Positions 57,263 to 63,668 of a DNA stretch of 64,000 nucleotides are shown piece after piece. Source of the DNA: Pseudomonas antarctica (lineage in GTDB: Bacteria; Pseudomonadota; Gammaproteobacteria; Pseudomonadales; Pseudomonadaceae); NCBI RefSeq assembly GCF_001647715.1, contig NZ_CP015600.1, positions 1,426,001 to 1,490,000 on the forward strand. Direction: 5' to 3'. Under the pieces are notes generated by a model that was not told the origin of the DNA, did not search any database, and saw nothing but the letters and a program-made list of their open reading frames with translations. Both the position numbers and the translations under genes were made by a program. Each line of letters starts with the position of its first letter. Positions within the stretch are counted from its first letter, which is position 1.

Positions 57263-57930
57263 ACAGCCTCCATCGATACCAGATCATGGGCATTCACAAC
57301 CGGCTGCTGTTCTTGACGAAGCGCTGCTTGGACGGCCTCGACAACCCGCCGCAGGTACGTGAATTTGTGGTTCTCTTCGACGGCCTTTCCGTCTAGCGGG
57401 TAGTGCCACTCATCGCCGAACAACTCGGTCAGCAGCGCGCTTTGATGCCAGCATTCACTCGGACTCTCGATGCTGCGCAGAACGTCGATGTCCTGCCAGA
57501 GCTCGCGGGCTTCCTCTTTGCTCAGCTCGCCCAACTCCCAATCGTGGCGGCCGGTCTGTTGCCGCCGGCGCTGGACGATGCACTTCTTGGCGAGGGCGTG
57601 AAGCGCGTCACCACTGAACACCGTGGAACTGATGCCGCGATCCAAGCAATTCAGGACGTAGTCCCAGCCGCAGTCGGCGACAAACTCCGCGACGGTGCGC
57701 GGGCCCATACCGCCCCAGTAAGCGTTCCAGCTGTTGTCCCAGCAGTTGATGGTGATCTTGCCCTGAGCGGTCTGGTAGTTCGGGTTCGCCTCAATCGGGC
57801 AGTCGCGCCGGCCGAAGTCCTCGAGGAACACGGTGATCGGGTCTAGGCGTGGCGCACCGGTGATCACCAGCTTCGTGACTGTGGAGCGCTCAACCTGCAG
57901 CGGCGCGGTGATTTGGTTTTCTGTAGGCAT
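57259..57930 (-). CDS. Phage hypothetical protein (223 aa)
   Basis: Residues 12-120 resemble a common phage early protein: PRLDPITVFLEDFGRRDCPIEAN, then GKITINCWDNSWNAYWGGMG. The rest is helical. ATG 57930 has AAGGA upstream. Lies 44 bases downstream of the DGR reverse transcriptase stop and continues the same transcription direction. Function unknown. Confidence 0.72.
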   Translation of the reverse strand: MPTENQITAPLQVERSTVTKLVITGAPRLDPITVFLEDFGRRDCPIEANPNYQTAQGKITINCWDNSWNAYWGGMGPRTVAEFVADCGWDYVLNCLDRGISSTVFSGDALHALAKKCIVQRRRQQTGRHDWELGELSKEEARELWQDIDVLRSIESPSECWHQSALLTELFGDEWHYPLDGKAVEENHKFTYLRRVVEAVQAALRQEQQPVVNAHDLVSMEAV

Positions 57931-57974
57931 GGGGAGTCCTTGCCGGGCCACGCCCGGGCGGTGCAGTGGGGGAG

Positions 57975-59135
57975 TTACTTCTTCTGGAAGGTTTTGGTCA
58001 TCGCCGCGTTGACGATGTTGCCGCGCTTCAGCACGACGCGAGCAAGTGCTGCTCGGTCGCTATGACTGTGGCTTGCCTGGCTGAGTAGCCCGAAATAGCT
58101 GTTGGCTGTCTGGCGCAGATCCTCGGCTGGCGCCGCGGCGGTGCGCTTCAGTGCCTGGGCCAGGGATCGCTTGCGGGTGGTGCGTCGCCATGGCTTGATG
58201 ACGTGGCCAACGAAGTCCACGCCACGATCCACGGGTTGCAGGATCGTCTTTGTGGGGTTCAGCTTGGCGCCGAGCCTTGGCAGGAACGCTTCGACCTCTG
58301 CCAGCCACTGGTTTAGCTGCTGCGGCGATTCATGCAGGAACACGAAGTCATCGACGTAGCGGATGTAGTGCTTGGCGCCCAGCGTGTGCTTGGCGAACTG
58401 GTCCAGGGCGTCGAGGTAGACGTTGGCGAAGAACTGCGATGACAGGTTGCCGATCGGCAGGCCGAGGCGCGCGGGCTGCGCTACCAGACGCTTGTGCTGT
58501 GGTACCCGGTTGAACAGGTGCGCCGGGCTGCGCGTCTCGTAATCCTCACGCGGGTCATGCATCAGGATCTGCGTGGCCAGGGCCAGCCACCATCGTTCGG
58601 TGATCCTCGCTTCTAGTTGCTTGCGAAGCACCGCCTTGTCGATGGCGACAAAGAAATTGGCCAAATCCAACTTTAGATACCAGCAGGGCTTCGACCAGTT
58701 CTCGCTGGCGCTCCGGATCTTCGATTCAAGACGCTTGGCCGCGTACAGCGTGCCGCGCCCTGGAATGCATGCGCAACTGTCCGCTATGAAGCAGGCGTAG
58801 AAGCGCGGTGCCACATGGTTGTACATGAGGTGGTGGACGACGCGGTCCCGAAAGGCTGCCGCCCATACTTCCCGGGCTTTCGGTCGGGTGACCACGAAAC
58901 AAATAGACCGGCCTGGCCGGTATGTGCCGGCTACCAGGTCGTCGTGTAGTTGGATCAGGTTCCGCTCCAGGTCGATCTCGAAAGCCAGCGCACTGTCGCT
59001 GTTGCGCTTGGTGCGTCGGCAGTCGTAATAGGCCTGGACCAGATCCTGAAACGGGTAGGGGCCAAAAGTCGAATCTGCGGACGGGGCGGACACGGAGCTC
59101 GTTGTTCTTGTCGTTGTTGTTCTGATTGCCATCAT
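57975..59135 (-). CDS. Diversity-generating retroelement reverse transcriptase
   Basis: 386 aa from the first ATG. RT palm with first catalytic Asp in YLKLDLANFF (153-162), DGR-diagnostic motif IGNLSSQ (228-234; group II introns have QGxxxSP here), catalytic YVDD (260-263) and a short thumb; no nuclease or maturase domain. It copies the TR RNA with adenine-directed errors into variable repeats. The start is uncertain: ATG 59135 and GTG 59093 both lie inside the TR, so residues 1-22 are TR read in another frame, and no clear ribosome site is visible. Last gene of the cassette. Confidence 0.93.
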   Translation of the reverse strand: MMAIRTTTTRTTSSVSAPSADSTFGPYPFQDLVQAYYDCRRTKRNSDSALAFEIDLERNLIQLHDDLVAGTYRPGRSICFVVTRPKAREVWAAAFRDRVVHHLMYNHVAPRFYACFIADSCACIPGRGTLYAAKRLESKIRSASENWSKPCWYLKLDLANFFVAIDKAVLRKQLEARITERWWLALATQILMHDPREDYETRSPAHLFNRVPQHKRLVAQPARLGLPIGNLSSQFFANVYLDALDQFAKHTLGAKHYIRYVDDFVFLHESPQQLNQWLAEVEAFLPRLGAKLNPTKTILQPVDRGVDFVGHVIKPWRRTTRKRSLAQALKRTAAAPAEDLRQTANSYFGLLSQASHSHSDRAALARVVLKRGNIVNAAMTKTFQKK

Positions 59136-59176
59136 CGAAGTTCATGTTGAATGCGTTGTTGGCTGAGCGCTGCGAC
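59071..59176 (-). repeat. DGR template repeat (TR)
   Basis: 106 bases matching VR2 (60473-60578) and, over 101 bases, VR1 (59780-59880), without gaps. Read in the variable-protein frame it gives Asn codons (AAC/AAT) at nearly all variable positions. In the 62-base variable core there are 29 template adenines. A GC-rich invariant end of about 23 bases (coding for LRVRPVR) is the probable initiation-of-mutagenic-homing region. The 171-base spacer to avd contains a TGACCT/AGGTCA hairpin (59287-59301). TR is not followed by a GC hairpin, unlike the VRs. Confidence 0.93.
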
Positions 59177-59347
59177 CTATCGTGCTATCTACGTCGCCGA
59201 GCCGAAGGCATAGCCGATCAGCAAGGAAACTGCGCAGGACCTACGCGGACGCTTTAGACCGGCGGTATCCCTTGTGCGCATGGCGGTGACCTATCAGGTC
59301 AGCGGCACGACCAGATTCAATTCGCACAGACCAGAAAGCCGTAACCT

Positions 59348-59704
59348 TCAGGTAGCGGGCGCGGTTGGGGTAGAGCGTTTCCAGGCATTGGCCTGCTTGC
59401 CGACGGAGGCTGTTACCTCTATCGCCTTAGCATGCTGTTCGACACTGATGAATCGGCTGTCCTTGAATAGGCGCATCAGGAACTCGACCACTTGAACCCT
59501 CTCGACCAACAAGGTCAGGTGTGGTCGTTTGTCCTGGGTTGCGTTTGCACGGGCGATCAGCATCACAACCTCGATGCATTCGTCGATCACTCGCTTACCC
59601 AGCGATTGTTTGAGGTCTCGCGGGATATTTCTAGTCAGGATGGTCGCCATGTGCAAAAGACCCATGGCCGCCCGGTAGATCGACAGATCGGTGTGCATTC
59701 CCAT
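59348..59704 (-). CDS. avd: DGR accessory variability determinant (Avd-like four-helix protein)
   Basis: 118 aa, all helical and basic: LSIYRAAMGLLHMATILTRN, LKQSLGKRVIDECIEVVMLIARAN, LTLLVERVQVVEFLMRLFKDS, SVEQHAKAIEVTASVGKQANAWK. This is the four-helix bundle family of Bordetella phage bAvd, which binds RT and template RNA as a pentamer. Position between the variable protein and TR matches the Bordetella order. ATG 59704 was chosen (GGAG 10 bases upstream); ATG 59698 is an alternative. Confidence 0.87.
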   Translation of the reverse strand: MGMHTDLSIYRAAMGLLHMATILTRNIPRDLKQSLGKRVIDECIEVVMLIARANATQDKRPHLTLLVERVQVVEFLMRLFKDSRFISVEQHAKAIEVTASVGKQANAWKRSTPTAPAT

Positions 59705-59731
59705 TGCGGTACAGCTCCATAAGCAAAGCAA

Positions 59732-59749
59732 CCGGCCGCACGCGGCCGG
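59732..59749 (-). terminator. GC hairpin just downstream of VR1
   Basis: CCGGCCG/CGGCCGG 7-bp stem with a 4-nt loop (8 bp if the loop is 2), 14 bases past the VP1 stop and 30 bases past VR1. DGR targets typically carry such a hairpin/cruciform after the VR, where it aids retrohoming; it may also act as a terminator. Confidence 0.65.
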
Positions 59750-59763
59750 ATTAAATAAGCGAA

Positions 59764-60384
59764 TTAATCGATAAATTCACTGCGGACGGGGCGGACACGG
59801 AGCACGAGGCCCTTGTAGTAGTTGGTCTGAAGGCCATCATCGAAGTACATGTAGAATGCGCTGTCGGCTGAGCGCTGCGAACTCGACCAGTACCAGGTGT
59901 CGCGGAAGGCTTCGGCGCCACTTTCTTGGAAGGCGGTGTGCACGGTTTGCAGCGGGCCTTCCGCACTGTACAGCTGACCCACCGGCTCGCTATGTGGGTT
60001 GTCACCGTTGCGCGAGTTTTCCCAGTTCTCTTCGGTGGTCGGCTTGAAGTGGCGGTACTGCAGCTCCTGCACATCGCGAGCCGGGATCGCCCAGTCGGTG
60101 AAGCCTTCGATGTTCAGGGCTAGCACCTTCGCTGCCAGATCACTGCCTGCTGCTGCCATGGCTTGGGTGTTGGCCAGGCTGTCGGTGAAGCTATCGGCGC
60201 CTTCGATCTTCTCGCCGTACTCGCCCCACTTGCCGAGCAACTCATGCGCTGCGCCGGCGGTGATGTGCAAGGAGCGCTTGCCAGTTACCGGGTCGTGGGT
60301 GATGCCGGTGACGAAACCGCCGCCGTAGGACTGGCCGATTGCCGGAGTGGTTACTGCTGGTGCTGCTTTCTCAACTGCGGACAT
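59764..60384 (-). CDS. DGR variable protein 1 (DUF1566-like)
   Basis: 206 aa. The C-terminal half fits DUF1566, a C-type-lectin-like fold: DWAIPARDVQELQYRHF, TWYWSSSQRSADSAF, closing with LRVRPVRSEFID. The last 40 residues are the variable repeat VR1. N-terminus: TPAIGQSYGGGFVTGITHDPVTGKR, no signal peptide or membrane helix. GAGGAA lies 6 bases before ATG 60384. Second target gene of the DGR, immediately upstream of avd. The ligand is unknown; by analogy the variable face binds diverse partners. Confidence 0.9.
   Translation of the reverse strand: MSAVEKAAPAVTTPAIGQSYGGGFVTGITHDPVTGKRSLHITAGAAHELLGKWGEYGEKIEGADSFTDSLANTQAMAAAGSDLAAKVLALNIEGFTDWAIPARDVQELQYRHFKPTTEENWENSRNGDNPHSEPVGQLYSAEGPLQTVHTAFQESGAEAFRDTWYWSSSQRSADSAFYMYFDDGLQTNYYKGLVLRVRPVRSEFID
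59780..59880 (-). repeat. Variable repeat VR1
   Basis: 101 bases aligned gaplessly to TR. 14 substitutions, 13 at template A and one at G (GAC to TAC). They change 11 codons, all altering the residue (for example Asn to Asp, Ser, Tyr, Tyr, Leu, Thr, Gly, Leu). Confidence 0.93.
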
Positions 60385-60407
60385 GGTGCTTCCTCTTTTC
60401 GAAGGCA

Positions 60408-60428
60408 ACAAAAAAGGCGCTGTGCGCC
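60408..60428 (-). terminator. Hairpin with T-run downstream of VR2
   Basis: On the minus strand GGCGC-ACA-GCGCC followed by six Ts, between the VP2 stop and the VP1 start, 45 bases past VR2. Could be an intrinsic terminator that limits VP1 read-through, the DGR homing hairpin, or both. Confidence 0.65.
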
Positions 60429-60463
60429 CTGGTGTGCCGGATCAAGAACGAATGGATGAAGGA

Positions 60464-61075
60464 TTAAATAAAGAATCTGCGGACGGGGCGGACACGGAGC
60501 TCGTGGAACTTGCCGTAGTAGTACTGATCGCCATCAGCGAAGAACATGAAGAATGCGTAGTTGGCTGAGCGCTGCGACGATGACCAGTAATAGCAGTCCT
60601 GGGCGAACACCTTGGGACAGTTCAGCCAGCCCTGGTACAGTTCGGCAGCGGCGGGCAGGTAGAAGTCGCGGTGACCATCGGCCTGGTGTTCGGCGCAGGC
60701 ATCCGCCGCCGGGTACTTTCGCTCGTCATCGTTGCCGATCAGCACCTGGGTGTTGGTGTAGCCGTCAGTCTTGCTCAGTCCTTTGACCTCAACGCCACGA
60801 CCGCCCCACTTGTGATCGCCAACGTCCTTGGCCGCGATGATCAGGTAGTGCGCCGGCACTTCACCGCGGGCGTGAACGAAACCGCCGTTGAGTCCGCCCT
60901 GGCCCGGCCACGGTTGGCCGATCTCCGGGATAGTGGAAGGCGCTACCGGTTGAACGTTCGCCGCCGGCGGAAGCACCTGGGCGAAAAAGCTGGCAATCGC
61001 CAGTTTTGCCAGAGCACTTGATGGCATCTTGATAGACACGTCGCCGTGTTTCAGGGTGATCATTTCGGTTTTCAT
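60464..61075 (-). CDS. DGR variable protein 2 (DUF1566-like)
   Basis: 203 aa. N-terminus MITLKHGDVSIKMPSSALAK with a mildly hydrophobic stretch (LAIASFFAQVLPPAANV, about 26-42). DUF1566-like C-terminal domain: HRDFYLPAAAELYQGW, DCYYWSSSQRSANYAF, ending LRVRPVRRFFI, which is VR2. GAGGTAAC lies 7 bases before ATG 61075. Outside the VR it is only distantly similar to VP1 (shared IGQ...GGF and the WSSSQRSA lead-in), so the two targets are diverged paralogues rather than a recent duplication. Confidence 0.9.
   Translation of the reverse strand: MKTEMITLKHGDVSIKMPSSALAKLAIASFFAQVLPPAANVQPVAPSTIPEIGQPWPGQGGLNGGFVHARGEVPAHYLIIAAKDVGDHKWGGRGVEVKGLSKTDGYTNTQVLIGNDDERKYPAADACAEHQADGHRDFYLPAAAELYQGWLNCPKVFAQDCYYWSSSQRSANYAFFMFFADGDQYYYGKFHELRVRPVRRFFI
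60473..60578 (-). repeat. Variable repeat VR2
   Basis: 106 bases aligned gaplessly to TR. 14 substitutions, every one at a template A. 11 codons changed, all altering the residue (mostly Asn to Tyr, Phe or His, and Asp to Ala or Gly). Aromatic residues dominate. Confidence 0.94.
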
Positions 61076-61132
61076 GCGGTTACCTCAGTCAGGCGCCGCC
61101 CTCCGGTGGCCGGATGCAGCGAGTAGGGTGTG

Positions 61133-61456
61133 TTATGCGGGTTCGATGATCTCGTCGCCCGGGTCTTTCTGGATGGCGAGAAGGCTTTTATTGCGGAATT
61201 CCCGCGCCACGTTTTCGGATATCTCGAATTCGTGGCGCGGCGGTTCGAGTAGCGCTTTGGACTTTGAGCCAAGGTCATGAAGACGATGAATCATCAGCGT
61301 CATCGCCTCGCCCTGCTCAGTAATGCCTGACCACTCCATCAGATCGGCCAGCGCCTGGCGGGTGCCTGGTCGAACCCTGAGCCGCAATTCCTCTTCGGCA
61401 TTCACCACGCGCTTCCTGGCAGTTTTTGCCGAGCGCTCCTGCACAGTCTTTGCCAT
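61133..61456 (-). CDS. Ribbon-helix-helix-like small protein heading the DGR operon
   Basis: 107 aa. Basic start (KTVQERSAKTARKRVV), then strand EELRLRVRP and two helices (GTRQALADLMEWSG and GEAMTLMIHRLHDLG), an RHH-like pattern. It lies 57 bases upstream of VP2 in the same direction, so it could autoregulate the cassette. GAGGTAGG precedes the ATG. DNA-binding role is inference. Confidence 0.68.
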   Translation of the reverse strand: MAKTVQERSAKTARKRVVNAEEELRLRVRPGTRQALADLMEWSGITEQGEAMTLMIHRLHDLGSKSKALLEPPRHEFEISENVAREFRNKSLLAIQKDPGDEIIEPA

Positions 61457-61620
61457 GGCCTACCTCTTCAATTCCGGTATATACGCCCATGCGTTAGCGC
61501 CCTGATTGCATGGTGTTTGCTTTTGGGGGCTGGGGGAGGGCGTGAAAAAGCCTGATGCCTCTGGGCCAGGCTGTCTGGCAGTAATGGTAATGTCTACGCA
61601 GCACCCCTGGAGCCTGCTAG

Positions 61621-62253
61621 ATGAATCGTCAAAGTCCATCTCACCGCGTCGCAACGCCTCAAGTCGCGTCAAGCACTGAAAGCCCAGCCGCCCACCCCCC
61701 TATTTGGCATCGCGACCCGGACTTACTGACCGTTGGCAGCACGGGTGCGGCCATTTTGGGTTTCAGCTTTCTGGTGCTTTGGTTGTTGCCGGGCTTAGTG
61801 CTGACGATTTTGCTCCTTCTCGGGTTCGAAGCGATACCAGGTGAACCGAGCAGCGATGGGTCTAGCCTCACAACGTCGTCGCTCATCCAGTTCCTGTGTG
61901 GTTCTGTTGTGCTCATGGGGCTGGTCTTCGCGTGGATTTCCTCTGCTGCTAGAGTGCTGGCCTTCACGTTCGACGAAAACCAGCAACTGCTTACCCTCAC
62001 GGTCACCCGTCGCGGTCGTAAGCCCACCGAGGTGCAGGTGCCATTTAGCGACATTATTTGTATCAGCCCTTACGTGTTAGCCAGTTATGACCGTCATGGC
62101 TATTTTAGCGTCGTGTGTCAGGGGCCGAGGGACAAAGAGCTTGAATATCGATTGGCTGAGGGTACTTCTCTGGAGGAAATGGAGTTTCACACTGCTTGGT
62201 TGCGGGAAATAATTGGCTTACGGATGCACCATGTACTGAATCTGGACAAATGA
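61621..62253 (+). CDS. Membrane protein, moron-like (210 aa)
   Basis: Plus strand, opposite to its neighbours. Two membrane helices at about 42-68 and 88-107, then a soluble PH-like or beta-rich domain (LAFTFDENQQLLTLTVTRRGRKPTEVQVPFSDI). GGAG lies 8 bases before ATG 61621. Divergent from the RHH-like gene. Membrane moron proteins can block superinfection, but nothing here proves that. Confidence 0.72.
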   Translation: MNRQSPSHRVATPQVASSTESPAAHPPIWHRDPDLLTVGSTGAAILGFSFLVLWLLPGLVLTILLLLGFEAIPGEPSSDGSSLTTSSLIQFLCGSVVLMGLVFAWISSAARVLAFTFDENQQLLTLTVTRRGRKPTEVQVPFSDIICISPYVLASYDRHGYFSVVCQGPRDKELEYRLAEGTSLEEMEFHTAWLREIIGLRMHHVLNLDK

Positions 62254-62277
62254 ACTGCTACATCGCTTTGATATGGG

Positions 62278-62748
62278 CTATGCGGCGCATGAATCGACCT
62301 TCACCTGGCGCCAAGCGCCGACAGCTTCGAAGATCCGCGCGGCGTGCGCCTCGTCCAGGGACATCGCTTCGGGAATGGCGATCCAGCCCGAAGCCACCAT
62401 CTGGCTTTGATTGGCCTCGTCGCGCAGCTTCTTGTAGCAATGCTCGATCACGTCTTCCAGGTGGTCGGAGAGGTAGACGCCATCGGGCGCCACCTCCACC
62501 GACTTGCTGTAGCGGTCGCCGCGGGCGTCGATGCAGAGGGCGCTGAGGTAGATCGTCCACCGGTGGGGAATGCCGCAGACGGCCTGGCCGATCTTCCCCG
62601 GTGCGATGTTCTTGAGCGACTTGCAATTGATCATGCCCTGGCGGCCGCTGGGGTCGATGTTCACCACCGCGACGTGGTTGGAGGCCAGCAGCGACCGGCA
62701 GGACCGGTCAATGCGGGCTTTGAGGTTGTGCGGCTTGCGCTTGCTCAT
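62278..62748 (-). CDS. Phage hypothetical protein (156 aa)
   Basis: Begins SKRKPHNLKARIDRSCRSLLASNHVAVVNIDPSGRQG. The central part has WTIYLSALCIDARGDRYSKSVEVAPDGVYLSDHLEDVI. A type often seen in Pseudomonas prophages without a known role. Its ATG overlaps the stop of the preceding (62745) reading frame. Confidence 0.72.
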   Translation of the reverse strand: MSKRKPHNLKARIDRSCRSLLASNHVAVVNIDPSGRQGMINCKSLKNIAPGKIGQAVCGIPHRWTIYLSALCIDARGDRYSKSVEVAPDGVYLSDHLEDVIEHCYKKLRDEANQSQMVASGWIAIPEAMSLDEAHAARIFEAVGAWRQVKVDSCAA

Positions 62749-62994
62749 AATGCCTCCGCGAGTTTGCGCAGCGCTTCACGCTCGGCCCGAGTAATGGGCG
62801 GCTTGCGGCGCTTGAGGATGGTTTCGGGATCGATCTTGGTGGAGCGGGGCGGTGGCAGCGGTTTGCGTGGCGGGCTTGGCAACTGCGCGACTGTCCCGCC
62901 TGCGGCCAAGAACTCCGCAGTGCGCTCCGATATCGATTAAGCGTCCTGGCGGTGTTGCTCTACCAGGCTTAGGTGGTTGCTGATCATGATTCAC
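62745..62994 (-). pseudogene. Phage small gene, apparently frameshifted or with non-standard start
   Basis: The frame 62936-62745 encodes 63 residues that look genuine (SERTAEFLAAGGTVAQLP, later PPITRAEREALRKLAEAL) and ends on an ATGA overlap with the next gene. It has no usable ATG or GTG and is preceded by TAA. A different frame supplies GTG 62994 (VNHDQQPPKPGRATPPGRL), and a 16-residue ORF starts at ATG 62987 with GAGGGTGA upstream. One shift near 62936 would fuse start and body. Frameshift mutation, sequencing error, or re-initiation from the short ORF are all possible. Confidence 0.55.
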
Positions 62995-62996
62995 CC

Positions 62997-63668
62997 TCAG
63001 CGCATTAGCGCCTTCCGAACGAATGGGTCAAGGTCTGACTGATTCAGGAGCCAGCGCCGGTAGTCGCTGGGCAGGTCAGCAAAGGCGGTGCCTTTGTGCT
63101 TGCCGAAGCCGATGACTGTGGGGATGCGCGCATCCTCAGAAATATTCCAAAGCTCTTCCCAGTCGCTAACCGGACGCCCAAGCTCGGCAGCGAGTTGGTC
63201 GAGAATTTTCACCAGCAGCAGCCGACAATTCTTCACGTCATCCAGCGCTGCGTGGGCGTTGCGGAGCAGGCCCGTCGCTTCGGCGCGGTAGTGCAGGTAG
63301 ATCATTGCGGACTGGGTGTGGCTGTCGGCGTCTGGCCAGAGCTTTGAGCTCAGTGCCCGTGTGCAGATGCGCTTGACGTCCGGTTCCCCGATGACGTGCC
63401 AGTCGTAGTCCACGTTGTGCCCGATCAGGTATTCAACATCGTTCGGCAAGTTGAAGTCGGTATGCGGATGGAAGCCAGCAAGCTCTTCGTCAAGGATGTG
63501 GCTGGTTGCCAGAGCACTCAACTCGATCGGCTTGCCAGGCTTGTAGCGCTGGAGGAAGTCAGCTGTAACCGCGAGGCTGCTGATGCTCTCCAGCTGGAGC
63601 CATGCCGCCTCAATTAGGTGCGGATCGTTGAGACCAGTTGTTTCGCTGTCGAAGATGTATGCGGTCAT
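62997..63668 (-). CDS. DnaQ-like 3'-5' exonuclease (ExoX type)
   Basis: 223 aa. DEDDh exonuclease: YIFDSETTGLND (Exo I, Asp7 and Glu9), LIGHNVDYDWHVI (Exo II), AHAALDDVKNCRLL (Exo III with His and Asp). The C-terminal ~50 residues (IGFGKHKGTAFADLPSDYRRWLLNQ) match the quaternary-like extension found in phage ExoX proteins. Probably acts in phage DNA recombination/repair. Overlaps the upstream gene by 4 bases. Confidence 0.87.
   Translation of the reverse strand: MTAYIFDSETTGLNDPHLIEAAWLQLESISSLAVTADFLQRYKPGKPIELSALATSHILDEELAGFHPHTDFNLPNDVEYLIGHNVDYDWHVIGEPDVKRICTRALSSKLWPDADSHTQSAMIYLHYRAEATGLLRNAHAALDDVKNCRLLLVKILDQLAAELGRPVSDWEELWNISEDARIPTVIGFGKHKGTAFADLPSDYRRWLLNQSDLDPFVRKALMR

Noticed and set aside
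57975..59135. Retron or group II intron interpretation of the reverse transcriptase
   Set aside because: Motif is IGxxxSQ, there is no maturase or endonuclease domain, no msr/msd-like structure was evident, and a TR/VR/Avd set is present.
58726..59145. 139-codon minus-strand frame beginning with the TR translated in the variable-protein frame
   Set aside because: It is the TR read as protein and then the RT gene out of frame; TR is a template, not a gene.
59071..60578. Simple tandem duplication as explanation for the three similar segments
   Set aside because: Differences fall almost only on template adenines and always change residues, which ordinary duplication and drift would not produce.
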